NCBI GenBank assembly: GCA_963848495.1
Contig: CAWKDV010000001.1
Span: 186,001 to 250,000, forward strand
DNA: 64,000 nucleotides
DNA from: JAICJR01 sp963848495
GTDB lineage: Bacteria > Actinomycetota > Thermoleophilia > Solirubrobacterales > Thermoleophilaceae
Direction: 5' to 3'
Position 1 is the first letter of the stretch. Every line of letters starts with the position of its first letter. This document shows, one piece after another, positions 16,724-25,818 of this stretch. The translations under genes and the position numbers were made by a program. The notes below the pieces were generated by a model, which saw only the letters and a program-made list of their open reading frames with translations, made no database searches and had not been told where the DNA came from.

Positions 16724-17944
16724 CTATCGCCCGTCCGGGCGGCAGATCTGGAGCGCCGTGAGCGCATAGAGCTTCGCGGCCTCGATCAGCTCCGCGACCG
16801 GGATCTGCTCGTTGTAGGCGTGAGCCTGCCAGGGCTCTCCCGGTCCGATCACGGCGCCGTTGCGGATGTGGCCGCCGTTCCAGACCGGCCACAGCTCTCC
16901 GCTGGAGTACCAGCCGCCGAGGCGGATTTCGCGGCCGCCCACCTCGCGCCCAGCCCGGCACAGCGCACTGATGAGCGGTGACTCCGTCGGGAACTCGAGC
17001 GGCTCGCGGATCTCCGTGACCCGCATCTCACCGAGCTCGAGCTCCGGGTCGCTCTGCTCAGCCGCCCGCAGCGCCTCGTCGACCCACTGCCGAACCTCGG
17101 AGCTGGACGTCGGCGGTCCCCAGCGCAGGTCGAAGGCAACGGTCGCCTCGCCGGCAACGACGTTCACTTGGTCGCCCGCCCGCATCGTCCCGACGTTCAC
17201 GGTGCCGGCGCCGAGGACCGGATGGCTGCCCATGTCGATCCCTCGAATGGCCTCGATCACCCCCATCGCCTTGTCGATCGCGTTGATCCCGCGCTCGGGG
17301 AAGGCGCCGTGGGCGGAGCGGCCGATGATGTCGAGCTCGAACCAGATCCGGCTCTTGAACACATATTGGATCTCGAAGGCGGTCGCCTCCCCGAGAACCA
17401 GGTTGTCGGCCCTGATGTGCCCCTTGTCGAAGACGTGGCGCAGCCCCATCGGACCGGCCGTCTCGTCGTCGACGTACGCGCAGAGGTAGAGGTCGCCGTC
17501 GAGCTCGACGCCCGATTCCCGAATCGCGCCGGCCGCCGCCATCATGCCGGCGAGCATGCCCTTGGAGTCGGCCACACCGCGGCCCCACATCACGCCGTCC
17601 ACGATCGTCGGCTCGAACGGGTCGTACCTCCACTTCGAGTGGTCCCCCGCGCTGACGACGTCCGTATGCGAGGCGAGACAGAGCGCGGTCGCGTCGCGGT
17701 CGCTGCCCCTGATACAGGCGACGACGTTGATCCGCCCGGGCTCGCCTTCCACAGTGGTGACATTGTCCAGGCCCATCCTCCGGAACTCCTCCACCGTCCA
17801 GCCGGCCACCTCCTCGTAGCTGCCGGGAGGGTTCTCGGACGGGCGCCTCACCAGTTCCCGGGTGTAGTCGACGACCACCTCGCCGCGCAGCGACGCGAGC
17901 ACTCGATCGCTGAGGGAGGTGTCTGCCTGCCTCGTCGAACCCAC
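16724..17944 (-). CDS. M20 family metallohydrolase (ArgE/DapE/acetylornithine deacetylase-like)
   Basis: A 406-residue di-zinc amidohydrolase. Metal ligands are visible in SHTDVVSAG (about 93) and the bridging Asp in GRGVADSKGML (about 127). The usual D-E-E motif reads VDDETAG, so the general-base Glu seems replaced by Asp while the metal-binding Glu is kept. The dimerisation (lid) domain follows, and the C-terminal His lies in QAHAYNEQIPV. Family reactions remove N-acyl, N-succinyl or N-carbamoyl groups. Here removal of a carbamoyl or formyl group after ring opening is plausible. GTG 17944 is the first codon and the gene heads a three-gene leftward operon that diverges from a luciferase-like gene. 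Confidence 0.86.
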   Translation of the reverse strand: MGSTRQADTSLSDRVLASLRGEVVVDYTRELVRRPSENPPGSYEEVAGWTVEEFRRMGLDNVTTVEGEPGRINVVACIRGSDRDATALCLASHTDVVSAGDHSKWRYDPFEPTIVDGVMWGRGVADSKGMLAGMMAAAGAIRESGVELDGDLYLCAYVDDETAGPMGLRHVFDKGHIRADNLVLGEATAFEIQYVFKSRIWFELDIIGRSAHGAFPERGINAIDKAMGVIEAIRGIDMGSHPVLGAGTVNVGTMRAGDQVNVVAGEATVAFDLRWGPPTSSSEVRQWVDEALRAAEQSDPELELGEMRVTEIREPLEFPTESPLISALCRAGREVGGREIRLGGWYSSGELWPVWNGGHIRNGAVIGPGEPWQAHAYNEQIPVAELIEAAKLYALTALQICRPDGR

Positions 17945-17958
17945 GCGCTGAGGTTAAG

Positions 17959-17984
17959 GCATTTTGTCGTACCGCATACGTAAT
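17959..17984 (-). promoter_or_regulatory. Divergent promoter with operator-like element shared with the MFS gene promoter
   Basis: The 50-bp spacer between the divergent M20 (17944) and luciferase-like (17995) genes holds a 26-bp stretch that, on the minus strand, matches 28722-28747 at 20 of 26 positions. Both share TACGTATG, GTA, GAC and AAATG in register. On the plus strand, 17964-17974 reads TTGTCGTACCG, the GT-N3-ACC core. The position, between two start codons and overlapping likely -10 sequence, suits a regulator controlling both directions. Confidence 0.5.
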
Positions 17985-17994
17985 CTCTCGAAGA

Positions 17995-18924
17995 GTGCGC
18001 TTCTCGTTGTGGCTGTATCCATATTTCCGCTGGGGTGGGATCGAGGCGATGGGAGCGGCCGCCCGGCGCGCCGAGGAGCTCGGGTTCTCCAGCATCAGCA
18101 TCTCGGACCACACCATCTGCCCCGTGGGATCCGAGGCGGGCGGCGTCACGCCCGTCTGGTACGACTGGGTCGTTCTGGCCACGTACCTCGCCGCCTTGAC
18201 GGAGCGGGCGAGGCTCGTGTGCTGTGTGGTCTTGCCGCACAGGAGGCTGCTGCCGATGGCGAAGCAGATAGCGACCATCGACGTGGTGTCTCGCGGCCGC
18301 TTCACGCTGGTTGCCTGCGCCGGCTGGCTGCGTCCTGAATTCGAGCTGCTCGGAGTCCCGTTTGCCGAGCGCGGAGCGATCACGGACGAGTACCTGCGCG
18401 CGATGAAGGTTCTCTGGACCGAGGACGACCCGCGCTTCGCCGGGCGGTATGTGTCCTTCAGCGACATCGTCTTCGAGCCGAAGTGCGCCCAGCGCCCGCA
18501 CGTGCCCATCTGGATCGGCGGCCGCGGCAAGCGGCCGCTCAAGCGGGTCCTCGAACTGGGCGACGGCTGGATGCCCATGGGCGGCGATCTCGACCTAGAG
18601 CTGGAAGACGTCGTGGCCCGGATCAAGGCCGAAGCCGGCGCACGAGGTCGCGATGGCGACGCGCTCGACTTCCGCTACACCATCGAGGTGGGCGAACGAG
18701 GCGCCGCGCTGGCCCAGCTGAGCCAGACCGTCACGTCGTCCTCCGCCACCGCCACGGTTCCCGGGGACTCACCGGATGCCGCGGCGGAAACGATCAGCCG
18801 CTTCGCACAGGCGGGGTTCACCGAGCTGGCCGTGAACTTCGCCGGGCATTCCGCCGCAGACTGCATCGAGCGGCTGGAGTGGTTTGCCGCGGAGGTCATG
18901 CCGCTGGCGGGCGACGGCGCCTGA
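17995..18924 (+). CDS. Luciferase-like monooxygenase, F420-dependent (LLM class)
   Basis: A 309-residue TIM-barrel flavin/F420 oxidoreductase. Family features are the N-terminal RFSLWLYPYFRWGGIEAM, SSISISDHTICP, ATYLAALTERARLVC, VSRGRFTLVACAGWLRPEFELLGV and VPIWIGGRGKRPLKR, followed by LGDGWMPMGG. LLM enzymes use reduced FMN or F420 to oxygenate or reduce small substrates. Actinobacterial ones with this pattern usually use F420. GTG 17995 is taken as start (MRFSLWLY). A weak GAAGA precedes it. It diverges from the M20-cyclase-deaminase operon and shares its promoter region, so joint regulation is likely. The oxidised substrate is unknown, and opening of an N-heterocycle by monooxygenation is one option. 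Confidence 0.87.
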   Translation: MRFSLWLYPYFRWGGIEAMGAAARRAEELGFSSISISDHTICPVGSEAGGVTPVWYDWVVLATYLAALTERARLVCCVVLPHRRLLPMAKQIATIDVVSRGRFTLVACAGWLRPEFELLGVPFAERGAITDEYLRAMKVLWTEDDPRFAGRYVSFSDIVFEPKCAQRPHVPIWIGGRGKRPLKRVLELGDGWMPMGGDLDLELEDVVARIKAEAGARGRDGDALDFRYTIEVGERGAALAQLSQTVTSSSATATVPGDSPDAAAETISRFAQAGFTELAVNFAGHSAADCIERLEWFAAEVMPLAGDGA

Positions 18925-18939
18925 CGCCTCTTCGAGCAA

Positions 18940-18955
18940 AGAGGGAAAACCCTCT
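18940..18955 (+). terminator. Small hairpin after the luciferase-like gene
   Basis: AGAGGG, loop AAAA, CCCTCT: a perfect 6-bp stem 15 bp past the stop at 18924. No T-run follows, so it is at best a weak or Rho-assisted terminator. A 7-bp inverted repeat GATGACG/CGTCATC (18976-18982 and 19012-19018) lies further on, before hyuA, and may be part of the hyuA promoter region. Confidence 0.35.
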
Positions 18956-19068
18956 CGCACGTTCGGCATCTTCCCGATGACGCCGCCGCTGAGACGCTCT
19001 GATACTGGCTTCGTCATCAATGTGGCACGACGGGCGTCCTGCCCGCTGCCGTGGGAGGAGTGAGCTGG

Positions 19069-21178
19069 GTGAGGAAGCTCAGAGTCGCGGTCGACATCGG
19101 TGGAACGTTCACGGACCTCGTCGCGTACGACGAGGACAGCCATGAGTTGATCACCGTCAAGACCCCGTCAACCCCACCCGGGTTCATCGACGGCGTGATG
19201 AACGCGCTGGCGAAGGCCGGTATCGAGCCGGGCGAGATGACCGCCTTCAAGCACGGCTCGACCATCGCCACCAACGCGATCATCGAGCGCCGCGGCGCCA
19301 AGACCGGCCTCGTCACCACCAAGGGCATGCGCGACGTGCTCGGCGCCGGCCGCGCCAACCGGCCCGACCTCTTCAACTCGAACTGGGATCCGTCGCCGCC
19401 GCTCGTGCCACGTCGCAACGTGCTCACGGTCGAGGAGCGGATCGACTACGAGGGCAACGTGCTCACCGAGCTGGACGAGGACGGCGTGCGCGATGCGGCG
19501 CGCAAGTTCAAGAAGCGCGGCATCGAGTCGGTGGCCGTCGCCTACCTCAACTCGTTCATGGCCCCCGACCACGAGCTGCGCACCAAGCGGATCCTGCAGG
19601 AGGAGCTCGGCGAGGACGTGCGCGTGTGCGCTTCCTCGGAGATCCTGCCCGAGATCCGCGAGTTCGAGCGCACCTCCACCACGGCCGCCAACGCCTACCT
19701 CGATGCCGGTGATCGAGCGCTACCTCGACCGGCTCGTGAAGGCCCTGCGCGAGTGGGGCTACGAGGGCGACGTGCTCGTCACGCACTCCGGCGGCGGCGT
19801 CATGACCGCCCAGGCTGCGCGCCACGTGCCCGCGCGCATCTGCCACTCGGGCCCGGCGGGCGGCGTCGTGGGCGGCGCGCTGGTCGGCGCAGTCGGCCGG
19901 CCTCGCCGAACGTGATCACCTTCGACATGGGCGGGACGAGCGCCGACCTCTCGCTGGTCTACGAGGGCCGCCCGTCGATCGCGTCGGAGTGGCGCGTGGA
20001 CTGGAACATCCCGATCCTATTCCCGGCGATCGACCTGGTCGCGATCGGCGCCGGTGGCGGCACGATCGCCTGGGTCGACGCGGGCGGCTCCCTGCGCAGT
20101 GGGCCCGCAGAGCGCGGGCGCCGACCCGGGCCCGGCCTGCCTGGGCAAGGGCAACGAGCGGCCGACGATCACCGACGCCCATCTCTTTCTCGGCCGCCTG
20201 GAGCCGGAGACCTACCTCGGCGGCGACCTCGAGATCTACCCGGAGCTCGCCGAGCGCGCCATAGCGATCCTGTCTGAACAGCTCGGCCTGTCGGAGGCGG
20301 AGACGGCCAGCGGCATCCTGCGCATCGCGAACGCGAGCATGACCGCCGCCACGCACCTGATCTCGGTGGAGCGCGGTTAGGACCCGCGCGAGTTCGCGCT
20401 CGTCGCGGGCGGCGGGGCCGGGCCGCTGCACGCGGTCGCGATCGCGCAGGAGCTCGGCATCCCGACGGTGGTCGTCCCGCCGACGCCCGGTGTGACCTCG
20501 GCGCTCGGCATCCTGCAGGTCGACCTGCGCCACGACCTCCTGCGCTCGGTGCTGAAGCAGGTGCACCAAATCGAGCCGCGACGAGCTGGTCGCCGTCTTC
20601 GACGCGCTCGAGAGCGAGGCGCGCCAGGTGCTGGAAGGCGAGCGCGCGAGCGGCGACGCAGCGGATCGAGCTGTCGCTCGACGTGCGCTACTACGGCCAG
20701 ACCCCGTACATGAACATGGTGCTCGACCAGCTCCCGCGCGACCGCGCCGCGATCGACGCGATAGTCGAGCGCTACGGCGAGCGACTACGAGCGCGAGTTC
20801 GGCTACCGCCTCGAGCCCGACGTGGCGACGGTGGAGTTCGTCAACGCCCGCGCGGCGGCGATCGGCGTCACCGCCGACACCGAGCTCCAGCGCTCCGCGG
20901 AGGCGACTGGCCGGCCAGAGCCGCGGCAGGTCCGGTCCGTCTTCTTCGAGGAGTCAGGGGGGTTCGTGGACACGCCGATCTACGCGCGCGGCAGCCTCGG
21001 CAAGGACACCCGCCTGGCGGGGCCGGCGATCGTCGAGCAGGATGACACCACGCTGCTGCTGCCGCCGGGGACCAGTCTCGAGGTCGACCAGTACCTGAAC
21101 ATCCTCATCGACGTCGCGAGCGGATCCGGGGCGGAGAGCACCGCTGGCGCCGGCCAGCCCGCCGCACAGGGAGCGTGA
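19069..21178 (+). pseudogene. hyuA: N-methylhydantoinase A / 5-oxoprolinase family subunit, frame-disrupted as sequenced
   Basis: Together the frames encode a near-complete HyuA of about 700 residues, the ATP-dependent subunit that with HyuB opens hydantoin or 5-oxoproline rings. Visible motifs are DIGGTFTD, HGSTIATNAIIERRGAKTG, DMGGTSAD and GGGAGPLHA. GTG 19069 has GGGAGGAG 8 nt upstream and is preferred over GTG 19051. The frame changes near 19702, 19890-19910, 20098, 20575-20582, 20655-20661 and 20783. Each is explained by an extra base (two at the second site), and removing them restores conserved sequence throughout. In addition, a TAG at 20378-20380 replaces what is normally Tyr in VERG-Y-DPREF. 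So many events in otherwise well-conserved sequence suggest sequence error, though a recent pseudogene is possible. It heads a rightward operon with hyuB. Confidence 0.85.
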
Positions 21179-21180
21179 AC

Positions 21181-23109
21181 ATGGAGCCAACCGCCAGCGC
21201 AACCCAGACCGCGCCCGCTCTCCGCAACGACCCGATCACGTTCGAGGTCCTGCGCAACGCCTTCAAGGCGATCTGCAACGAGGCCAGCGCGCTGATCGAG
21301 CGCGTCTCCTACGCGCCGACGATCACCGAGGGCCACGACTACTCGGTCTCGATCCTCACGCCGGACGGCCGGCTGGTCTCGCACGGCCAGCGCGACCAGG
21401 CGCCGCACATGGGCACGTTCGAGTCCTCGGTGCAGCACCTCGTCGAAGGTCGTGCCGGAGTTCCACCCGGGCGACGTCTTCATCTTCAACGACCCGTACA
21501 CGGGCGGCACGCACCAGAACGACGTCAAGATCATCCGCCCGATCTTCCACGAGGGCGAGGTGTTCGCGTTCGCGATCGCGCTCTGCCACTGGCCCGACGT
21601 CGGCGGCCCGATGCACGGCACGTTCAACCCGCACGCCACGGAGTGCTACGCCGAGGGCCTGCGGATGCCGCCGCTGAAGCTGTACGAGAACGAGCGTGCC
21701 GAACAGGCCGATCTGGGACCTGATCGACATGAACATCCGCGTGCCGAAGGAGCGCATGGCCGAGCGCTACGCGCAGTACCAGGCGGGCCGCCTGGTCGAG
21801 CGGCGGCTGCTCGGCTACGTCGAGAAGTTCGGCGAGCAGGTGATCAGGGACGCCTTCGAGGACACGATGGACCACTCCGAGCGCCTGTTCCGCGAGTGGG
21901 TCCGCCGGCTCCCCGACGGCTCGTACGAGTTCACCGACTTCGGCGACCGCGACATCGGCCGCGAGGACCAGCCGCCGATCAAGGTCCACGCGAAGCTGAC
22001 GATCGACGGCGACCAGGTGACCATCGATTGGACGGGCTGCGATCCGGCGCCGATCGGCTTCCTGGGGCTTCGCCCGTCCCGCTCTTCAGTCCGCCACCTA
22101 CGACGGGACGATGCACTGCTTCCCCGAGCTCGCGCCGCTGAACCACGGCGTGGTGCGGGCGATCAACATCGTTTCGAAGAAGGGCACCTGCGTGGACGTC
22201 GAGGAGCCGACGCCGGTCACCGGCTACTGCTCCGGCGCCTACGAGAAGGTCGACGCGATGACGATGGCCTGCTGGGGGCAGGCGCTCCAGCAGGTCGACC
22301 CCCACCGCGTCCACGCGGCCACCGTCAACCTGCAGAACTTCTGCACCGGCGGCGTGCACCCGAAGACCGGCCAGGACTTCGTGTCGTACCTCTGGCTCGA
22401 GGGCGGGCAGGGTGCCCGCACCTACGCGGACGGCAACTCCTTCTACATGATGATCTTCATCGGAGGTGCGTCGAACCAGCCGAACGAGGTGCTCGAGCGC
22501 TGGTACCCGATGTACTACACGAGCACCGAGGCCGAGGTGGACTCCTGCGGCGACGGCGAGTTCCGCGGCGGCTTCGGCCTCTCGCGCAACTTCGACGTCT
22601 GGGGCGACACCGAGCTGGTCGTGCTCGGCGATCGCGAGACGGTCGGGCCTCCCGGGCTCGCCGGCGGCACGAACGGCGGGCCGAACATCCTGATCCGCAA
22701 CCCTGGCTCGCCGAAGGAGCAGAACCTCGGCATGTTCACCACCAAGGCGATGCTCAAGAAGGGCGACCGGGTCTACTTCGCCTCCAACGGCGGCGGCGGC
22801 TACGGCCTGCCGTGGGAGCGCAGGCCGGAGAAGGTGCTCGAGGACGTGATCGACGAACTGCTCTCGCTCGAGAAGGCGCGCGACGTCTACGGCGTGGCAA
22901 TCGAGGCGATCGACCCCGACGCGCTCGAGTATCGGATCGACGAGGAGGAGACCGCGCGCCTGCGCGCGGAGCTGCGGGCAAAGGACGACCGCCCGCGCGG
23001 CACGGCGCCGTTCGAGGTCAACCCGATCGGCGAGAAGCTGTTCCGCCGGCCGGCCGAGCTCGGCACGAGCGGCGGCCCGATCGGCCCCCTGCCGGGCCAG
23101 GCGGCGTGA
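21181..23109 (+). pseudogene. hyuB: N-methylhydantoinase B family subunit, frame-disrupted as sequenced
   Basis: HyuB-type subunit, about 641 residues once three extra bases are removed (near 21446, 21692 and 22066). It is the partner of HyuA in ATP-dependent hydantoin or oxoproline ring opening. Conserved blocks are FEVLRNAFKAICNEAS, EGHDYSVSILTPDG, FHPGDVFIFNDPYTGGTHQNDV (read across the first shift), SATYDGTMHCFPELAPLNHG and a glycine-rich FASNGGGGYGLPWERRPE near the C-terminus. ATG 21181 lies 2 bp after the hyuA stop with an AGGGAG upstream. GTG 21175 is an alternative. No nonsense substitution is seen outside the shifts, and sequence on both sides of every shift is well conserved. Confidence 0.86.
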
Positions 23110-23113
23110 CGCG

Positions 23114-23518
23114 ATGACCAAGCAGTCGCTCAACCCGGAGGGCGCGCCGGCGCCGGTCGGTCCCTACGTGCAGGTCACCGTCGCGCCTCCGGGCGGCAGG
23201 CTCGTGTTCTGCGCCGGCGCTGTCGCGCTCGACGCCGACGGGAAGGTGGTGGGCGAGGGGGACATCGTCGCCCAGACCCGCCAGACGCTGGAGAACCTGA
23301 AGCTGTCGCTCGAGGCGGCCGGCGCCACGTTCGACGATGTCGTCAAGATCAACAGCTACGTGACAGACTTCGGCCTCTTCCCGCAGATCGCCCCGGTGCG
23401 CGCCGAGTACCTCAGGGAGCCGTACCCGGCCAGCACCACCGTGGAGGTCCCGGCGCTGATCTATCCCGAGCTGATGATCGAGATCGAGGCCGTGGCGATC
23501 GTCCACGACGCGGCCTAG
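23114..23518 (+). CDS. RidA/YjgF family enamine/imine deaminase
   Basis: A 134-residue RidA family protein that hydrolyses reactive enamines/imines to ketones and ammonia in the cytoplasm. Family features are the N-terminal substrate-pocket segment (APAPVGPYVQ), FCAGAVALDADGKVV, QTRQTLENLKLSLEAAGATFDDVVKI split over two helices, the ligand-binding Arg in VRAEYL, and C-terminal IEIEAVAI with the conserved Glu. It starts 4 bp after hyuB and is followed 3 bp later by the BKACE gene. In pyrimidine and purine catabolic operons RidA-like proteins speed hydrolysis of unstable amino intermediates, and the same role is likely here. Confidence 0.9.
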   Translation: MTKQSLNPEGAPAPVGPYVQVTVAPPGGRLVFCAGAVALDADGKVVGEGDIVAQTRQTLENLKLSLEAAGATFDDVVKINSYVTDFGLFPQIAPVRAEYLREPYPASTTVEVPALIYPELMIEIEAVAIVHDAA

Positions 23519-23521
23519 GAG

Positions 23522-24352
23522 ATGGCCGCCGACGACCTCGTCGTCATCACCGTAGCCCCCACCGGGCCGCTCACCACACGGGAGCAGCATCCGGGCCTGC
23601 CGCTCACGCCCGCCGAGATCGGCGAAGCGGTGGCCGAGGCCGCCGAGGCCGGCGCTGCGGTCGCACATATACACGCGCGCGACGGCGCCGGATCGCCGAC
23701 CGCCGACCCGCAGGTGTACGCGGAGATCGTGCGCGAGATCCGCTCGCGCTGCTCGATAGTCGTGCAGGCCTCCACCGGTGTGGGCCTGGACGTGACGCCC
23801 GAGGAGCGGGTGGAGATCATCGGCTCGGGCGAGGTGGACGTGACGATGGCCACGCTCAACCCGGCGTCGATGACGTTCGGCAATGGCACCTTCCACAACC
23901 CGCCCTGGTTCGTGGAGCGGCTGGCCGAGCTGATGCGCGAGCGCGGCATCCGGCCGGAGCTCGAGGTCTACGACTTCGGCCACATCGGGCTCTGCCTCGA
24001 CCTCGTGCGGCGCGGGCTCGTGCCCGAGCCGCTCCAGTTCAGCTTCGTGATGGGAGTGAGGGGCGGGATGCCGGGTGACCCCGCACTGCTCCCGCAGCTC
24101 AAGGCGATGCTGCCGGCGGGCACGACGTGGCAGGCGATCGGCATCGGCCGCGCCCAGCTTCCACTGTCGCTGGCTGCGCTGGCGATGGGCGGCAACCTGC
24201 GGGTGGGCTTCGAGGACAACGTCTACTTCAGCCGGGGCGAGCTGGCGGAGTCGAACGCACAGTTCGTACGCCGGGCCGTCGAGCTCGTCGAGACCTCGGG
24301 GCGCGAGGTGGCGAGCCCCGACTGGGTGCGCGAGCGCCTGGGGGTCCAGTGA
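23522..24352 (+). CDS. BKACE family zinc enzyme (beta-keto acid cleavage, DUF849)
   Basis: A 276-residue TIM-barrel zinc enzyme of the beta-keto acid cleavage family, whose founding member Kce converts 3-keto-5-aminohexanoate plus acetyl-CoA to acetoacetate and a CoA thioester. Zinc ligands are H49 and H51 in AHIHARD and the Glu in GFEDN (about 237). EVYDFGHIGL and FVMGVRGGMPG are further family blocks. BKACE substrates vary widely, including keto derivatives of carnitine and amino acids. It sits between RidA and a deaminase in the hyu operon, so the substrate could be a beta-keto acid with an amino or ureido group. It overlaps the next gene by 4 bp (GTGA). Confidence 0.9.
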   Translation: MAADDLVVITVAPTGPLTTREQHPGLPLTPAEIGEAVAEAAEAGAAVAHIHARDGAGSPTADPQVYAEIVREIRSRCSIVVQASTGVGLDVTPEERVEIIGSGEVDVTMATLNPASMTFGNGTFHNPPWFVERLAELMRERGIRPELEVYDFGHIGLCLDLVRRGLVPEPLQFSFVMGVRGGMPGDPALLPQLKAMLPAGTTWQAIGIGRAQLPLSLAALAMGGNLRVGFEDNVYFSRGELAESNAQFVRRAVELVETSGREVASPDWVRERLGVQ

Positions 24353-25818
24353 GCGCAGGCGACCTCCTGGTCCAGGGCGCAAGGCTGGGCCTCGACGGCC
24401 TGGCGGAGACGGACATCCTGATCGAGGGCGGCTCGATCTCGGCGACCGGCCCGGGCCTCGACGCACCCGGGAGCGCGGAGCGCCTCGACGCCTCCGGCAT
24501 GGTCGTCTTCCCGGGGCTGATCAACGCCCACATGCACTCCGGCGAGAACTTCAACCCGGGCCTCTACGAGAACCTGCCGCTGGACGTCTGGTTCGTGCAC
24601 TCGCACCAGGTCACGCGCAGGGAGCCGATGAGCCCGGAGGGGATCTACGCCCGCACGATGCTCGGCGCCATGCTGATGCTGCGCAGCGGCACCACCGCCT
24701 GCGTGGACTTCCTCTACGAGGCGCCCGAGATCACCCTCGAGACGCTCGAGCCCGTGGTGCGGGCCTACCGAGACGCCGGTCTGCGCGCGACGATCCTGCT
24801 CGGCGTCGCCGACCTGCCGTTCGCCGAGTCCCTGCCGCTGCCGAACGGCGCCGGCGCGGCCGATCGCGAGGCGGCCCCGCCGTCGCTCGAGCGGATCATG
24901 CGGCTGGCTGCGGACGCGGTGGACCGCTGGCACGAGCCGGAGGGGATGATCGGCATCGGGCTTGGCCCCTCCGCTCCACAGCGCTGCAGCCGCGAGCTGC
25001 TGGAGCAGACGCTCGACCTCGCCCGGCGCCGAGGGCTCGTGTGGCAGACGCACGTGCTCGAGACGAAGAGCCAGGCGTACACCTCGCGCCGCTGGCACCA
25101 CAAGTCGTTCGTCGAGCTGATGGCCGACCGGGGAATGCTCGGCCCGGGCTCCACGCTGGTCCACACGGTATGGCTGAGCGACCGCGACATCGAGCTGATC
25201 GCCGGCAGCGGCACCCCGTGCGTGCACTGCCTGCTGAGCAACCTGCGGCTGGGCGACGGGGTGGCCAGGGTGCCCGCGATGCGCGACGCCAAGGTGCGCC
25301 TCGCGCTCGGTACGGACGGCCGCGGCTGTGACGAGACGCTGGACATGCTCGAGCTCACGAAGATGACCGCGCTGCTGCACAAGGCGCGCGGCGGCGACTT
25401 CGGGCGCTGGCTGACCGCGCGCGAGGCGCTGGCGATGTCCACCTCCGAGGCGAGCGTGTGCACCGGCCACGGCGAGCGGCTCGGCCGCATCGAGGTGGGC
25501 GCGCTCGGCGACCTGATCCTGCTGCCGCTCGACTCGCCGGCGTTCAGCCCACTCCACGACCCTGTGCGCCAGCTCGTCTACGGGGCTCCGAGCCGCGACA
25601 TCGCCGCCGTCGTGGTGAACGGCCGCGTGGTCTTCCGGGACGGGGCGCCGGTGCAGGTCGACCTGGCGGGCGCGATCCGCCAGGCGCACGAGCACGTCGC
25701 GGACTCGCTGGCGGGCGAGCGCTCGGACGATGCCGCGCAGCTCGAGTCGCTCGTCGCGGGCATGTACCGCGACATCGAGGGCGCCGAGCTCGACGTGAAC
25801 TCCTACCTGCGTCCCTGA
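24349..25818 (+). CDS. Amidohydrolase, Atz/Trz (deaminase) family
   Basis: A 489-residue subtype III amidohydrolase with metal motif NAHMHSG (about 62), WQTHVLETKSQ with the later His, LVHTVWLS, and the metal-binding Asp in GTDGRGCDE. Its family includes 8-oxoguanine, guanine and SAH deaminases and triazine hydrolases. The C-terminal DLILLPLD and VVVNGRVVF strands complete the sandwich domain. GTG 24349 overlaps the BKACE stop. It ends the hyuA-hyuB-ridA-BKACE operon and overlaps the converging VWA gene by 16 bp. It is a different sequence from the amidohydrolase at 5206-6675, so the island carries two members of this group, presumably for different ring amines. Confidence 0.86.
   Translation: MSAGDLLVQGARLGLDGLAETDILIEGGSISATGPGLDAPGSAERLDASGMVVFPGLINAHMHSGENFNPGLYENLPLDVWFVHSHQVTRREPMSPEGIYARTMLGAMLMLRSGTTACVDFLYEAPEITLETLEPVVRAYRDAGLRATILLGVADLPFAESLPLPNGAGAADREAAPPSLERIMRLAADAVDRWHEPEGMIGIGLGPSAPQRCSRELLEQTLDLARRRGLVWQTHVLETKSQAYTSRRWHHKSFVELMADRGMLGPGSTLVHTVWLSDRDIELIAGSGTPCVHCLLSNLRLGDGVARVPAMRDAKVRLALGTDGRGCDETLDMLELTKMTALLHKARGGDFGRWLTAREALAMSTSEASVCTGHGERLGRIEVGALGDLILLPLDSPAFSPLHDPVRQLVYGAPSRDIAAVVVNGRVVFRDGAPVQVDLAGAIRQAHEHVADSLAGERSDDAAQLESLVAGMYRDIEGAELDVNSYLRP

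Noticed and set aside
18925..19068. Riboswitch or attenuator before hyuA
   Set aside because: Only a 6-bp hairpin and one 7-bp inverted repeat are visible. No conserved aptamer-like layout was recognised.
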